Source of the DNA: Rhodospirillales bacterium
GTDB taxonomy: Bacteria > Pseudomonadota > Alphaproteobacteria > JAREAF01
NCBI GenBank assembly: GCA_029240475.1
Contig: JAREAF010000167.1
Span: forward strand, 1-6,744
Direction of reading: 5' to 3'
Length of the DNA stretch: 6,744 nt
Shown: piece after piece, positions 4,795 to 6,744 of the stretch
Layout of the letters: each line of letters opens with the position of its first letter
How positions within the stretch are numbered: position 1 is the stretch's first letter
The notes under the pieces: generated by a model
What the model was told of the DNA's origin: nothing
The model's input: only the letters and a program-made list of their open reading frames with translations
Database searches by the model: none
Program-made: the position numbers and the translations under genes

Positions 4795-5851
4795 TCATAT
4801 GTTGAGCCGCGTCCTCGCGCGCCATGACGAGCTCGGCGCCGCTCTGGCGAAGGGTCTCGATGGCGAGCGCTATGTGAAGCTCTCGAAGGAGTTCGCGGAG
4901 ATCTCGCCGGTCGCGGAGGCGATCCGGGAACTGCGTCAGACTCAGGCCGAGCTGCGCGGCGCGGCGGAGATCGCCGACGATCCAGGCAGCGATGGGGAGA
5001 TGCGCGCGCTCGCCGAGGAAGAGCGACGGCGGCTGGAGGGCGAGGTCGAGGAGCTGGAGCGCAGGGTGCGCATCCTGCTGCTGCCCAAGGACGCCGCCGA
5101 CGAGAAGAACGCCATTCTTGAGGTGCGCGCCGGCACCGGCGGCGAGGAGGCGGCGCTGTTCGGGGCCGATCTGCTGCGCATGTATCAGCGCTATGCCGAG
5201 CGCCAGGGCTGGCGCTTCGAGCTGCTGCATCTGAGCGAGACGGGCCTCGGCGGGGTCAAGGAGGCGGCGGCCACCATCTCGGGCCGCGGCGTGTTCGCGC
5301 GGCTGAAATTCGAGTCGGGCGTCCACCGCGTCCAGCGCGTGCCCGCAACCGAGGCGAGCGGGCGCATCCACACCTCCGCCGCGACCGTCGCCGTGCTGCC
5401 CGAAGCCGAGGAGGTCGACATCAAGATCGACGAGAAGGATCTGCGCATCGACGTGTTCCGGTCGAGCGGCCCCGGCGGGCAGTCGGTCAACACGACCGAC
5501 AGCGCCGTGCGCATCACGCATCTGCCGACCGGGATCGTGGTGCAGCAGCAGGACGAGAAGTCGCAGCATAAGAACAAGGCCAAGGCGCTGAAGGTGCTGC
5601 GGGCGCGCCTCTACGACATGGAGCGCGCGAAGGCCGATGCCGAGCGCGCCGCCCAGCGCAAGAGCCAGGTCGGCTCGGGCGACCGCTCCGAGCGGATCCG
5701 CACCTACAACTTCCCGCAGGGGCGCGTGACGGACCACCGCATCAACCTCACGCTCTACAAGATCGACCGCGTCATGGACGGCGAGCTGGACGAGATCATC
5801 GATGCGCTGATCGCCAGCGACCAGGCGGAGCGGCTCGCGGAGCTGGAATGA
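4781..5851 (+). CDS. prfA: Peptide chain release factor 1
   Basis: RF1 releases the finished peptide at UAA and UAG codons. The 356 residues (E. coli 360) show a helical N-terminal domain (1-105) ending in LLLPKD. Then come LEVRAGTGGEEAALF (113-127), KFESGVHRVQRVPATEASGRIHTS (176-199) with the stop-codon reading PAT tripeptide at 188-190, and the peptidyl-transferase loop SSGPGGQSVNTTD (228-240) with GGQ at 232-234. THLPTGIVV, SQHKNKAKAL and YNFPQGRVTDHRINLTLY complete the family pattern. PAT rather than SPF identifies RF1, not RF2. The ATG at 4781 is chosen because MRNLDHMLSRVLARHDEL aligns with the E. coli start. AGAGGA (4764-4769) is a possible ribosome site 11 bases upstream. An in-frame ATG at 4799 is possible but would shorten the first helix. 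It overlaps hemA by 14 bases and prmC by 4, which suggests translational coupling. Confidence 0.97.
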   Translation: MRNLDHMLSRVLARHDELGAALAKGLDGERYVKLSKEFAEISPVAEAIRELRQTQAELRGAAEIADDPGSDGEMRALAEEERRRLEGEVEELERRVRILLLPKDAADEKNAILEVRAGTGGEEAALFGADLLRMYQRYAERQGWRFELLHLSETGLGGVKEAAATISGRGVFARLKFESGVHRVQRVPATEASGRIHTSAATVAVLPEAEEVDIKIDEKDLRIDVFRSSGPGGQSVNTTDSAVRITHLPTGIVVQQQDEKSQHKNKAKALKVLRARLYDMERAKADAERAAQRKSQVGSGDRSERIRTYNFPQGRVTDHRINLTLYKIDRVMDGELDEIIDALIASDQAERLAELE

Positions 5852-6702
5852 GCGGGGAAACGGTCGAAGCCTGGCTCGGCCGTGCCGCGAGCCTGCTTGC
5901 CGAGGCGGGCGTTGAGGAGCCGAGGCTGGAGGCCCGAATCCTGTTGGCCGGGGCTGCCGGCTGGCCGCCTGAATCCATTTTCGCGCGCCGTGGGGAACGG
6001 CTTGCGGAAGAGACCGCCCGGCGCGCCGGCGCCATGCTGGACCGCCGCCGGCGGCGCCAGCCCTCGGCGCAAATCCTCGGGCGACGGGAGTTCTGGGGGC
6101 TGGAGTTCGAGGTCACGCCCGATGTGCTCGATCCCCGGCCCGACACGGAGACTCTCGTCTCGGCGGCCCTCGGCCGAATCGGCAACCGGGCCGCACCGCT
6201 CCGCGTTCTCGATCTCGGCACGGGGACGGGGTGTCTCCTCCTGGCGATCCTGAATGAACTTCCGAACGCGCACGGGCTTGGCGTCGATCTGAGCCCGGCG
6301 GCGGTTCGGCTCGCCGGCGCGAATGCCGAGCGGCTTGGCCTGTCGGGACGCGCTCGATTCGCCACCGGGGATTGGGGCGGCGGTCTCGATGAAGAATTCG
6401 ATGTCATTCTGTCGAACCCTCCCTATATACCGAGCGGCGAGATCGCCGGGCTGCAGCCTGAGGTCGCGCGGTGGGAGCCGCGGCTTGCCCTCGACGGAGG
6501 GGCCGACGGGCTGGACGCCTACCGCCGCTTGGCGCCCCATCTCGCCCGGCTGCTCAACCCCGCCGGCTTTGCCGCGGTCGAGGTCGGATCGACCCAAGCG
6601 GCGGCGGTCGGCTCGATTTGCGCGCGATCGGACCTTCGGTTGTTGGACTGCGCGCGAGATCTGGCCGGGCGCGAGCGCTGCCTTCTGCTGGCTCGCGGGT
6701 GA
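5848..6702 (+). CDS. prmC: Peptide chain release factor N5-glutamine methyltransferase
   Basis: PrmC (HemK) methylates the glutamine of the GGQ loop in RF1 and RF2 with S-adenosylmethionine, which raises termination efficiency. The 284 residues match the family. There is an N-terminal helical domain (1-75) with the usual RLEARILLA segment. The linker FWGLEFEVTPDVLDPRPDTETLV (82-104) is close to the 'F.V...VL.PRPDTE.LV' signature. The Rossmann fold has SAM motif I, DLGTGTG (122-128), and acidic VDLSP (146-150). The substrate-binding NPPY motif is at 190-193, followed by YIPSGEI, and by EPRLALDGG (210-218). The start overlaps the prfA stop as ATGA. GGAG (5839-5842) sits 5 bases before the ATG, a well-placed ribosome site. 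It follows its own substrate gene prfA, as in many bacteria, and is probably the last gene of this operon or next to last. Confidence 0.96.
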   Translation: MSGETVEAWLGRAASLLAEAGVEEPRLEARILLAGAAGWPPESIFARRGERLAEETARRAGAMLDRRRRRQPSAQILGRREFWGLEFEVTPDVLDPRPDTETLVSAALGRIGNRAAPLRVLDLGTGTGCLLLAILNELPNAHGLGVDLSPAAVRLAGANAERLGLSGRARFATGDWGGGLDEEFDVILSNPPYIPSGEIAGLQPEVARWEPRLALDGGADGLDAYRRLAPHLARLLNPAGFAAVEVGSTQAAAVGSICARSDLRLLDCARDLAGRERCLLLARG

Positions 6703-6710
6703 TCCAGGCC

Positions 6711-6735
6711 AAAAAAACAGTTGGAAAAAATCAGT
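6711..6735. repeat. Short A-rich direct repeat after prmC
   Basis: Two similar 11-base units, AAAAAAACAGT (6711-6721) and AAAAAATCAGT (6725-6735), are offset by 14 bases in an otherwise GC-rich sequence. The window ends 9 bases later, so no gene can be assigned. No GC stem precedes the A tracts in a way that would make an intrinsic terminator on the plus strand. It may belong to the upstream region of the next gene, for example a promoter upstream element, but that is a guess. Confidence 0.4.
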
Positions 6736-6744
6736 GTCCCGTCT

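Noticed and set aside
4610..5737. Minus-strand open frame opposite hemA and prfA (375 codons)
   Set aside because: It lies opposite a complete RF1 with PAT and GGQ motifs and has no family features of its own.

Overview
The window is GC-rich DNA packed with housekeeping genes, most likely from an alphaproteobacterium, probably a deep-branching or Rhodospirillales-like lineage. Two things point there: the gene order (RodZ-type DUF4115 protein, ispG, hisS, prfA, prmC) and the character of the proteins. This assignment is an inference from synteny and protein motifs; no database search was possible.

Layout, left to right. (1) The C-terminal 68 codons of a RodZ-like protein, plus strand. (2) After about 100 bases, ispG, the Fe-S enzyme of the penultimate MEP isoprenoid step, plus strand. 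(3) Three bases past the ispG stop, in convergent orientation, a minus-strand higBA toxin-antitoxin module. Its base composition is visibly less GC-rich than its neighbours. (4) A 110-base divergent control region between higB and hisS. It holds two tandem 19-bp inverted repeats built on TGTAAA/TTTACA half-sites. These overlap -35/-10-like elements on both strands. (5) A compact plus-strand run, hisS-hemA-prfA-prmC, with a 10-bp gap, a 14-bp overlap and a 4-bp ATGA overlap, so almost certainly one operon. (6) A short A-rich tail after prmC that begins an intergenic region or leader.

How the genes fit together. hisS charges tRNA-His. prfA terminates translation at UAA/UAG. prmC methylates the GGQ glutamine of release factors. 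hemA here encodes glutamyl-tRNA reductase, which draws Glu-tRNA out of translation into tetrapyrrole synthesis. The hemA-prfA-prmC order is the familiar gammaproteobacterial one. A glutamyl-tRNA reductase is unexpected in an alphaproteobacterial context, where the Shemin (ALA synthase) route is the rule.

The most interesting points are this C5-pathway hemA with altered signature motifs, the higBA insertion that splits the ispG-hisS neighbourhood, and the symmetric operator/promoter region through which HigA could control both its own operon and an essential aminoacyl-tRNA synthetase operon. I saw no CRISPR array, tRNA, rRNA, transposase or convincing intrinsic terminator.
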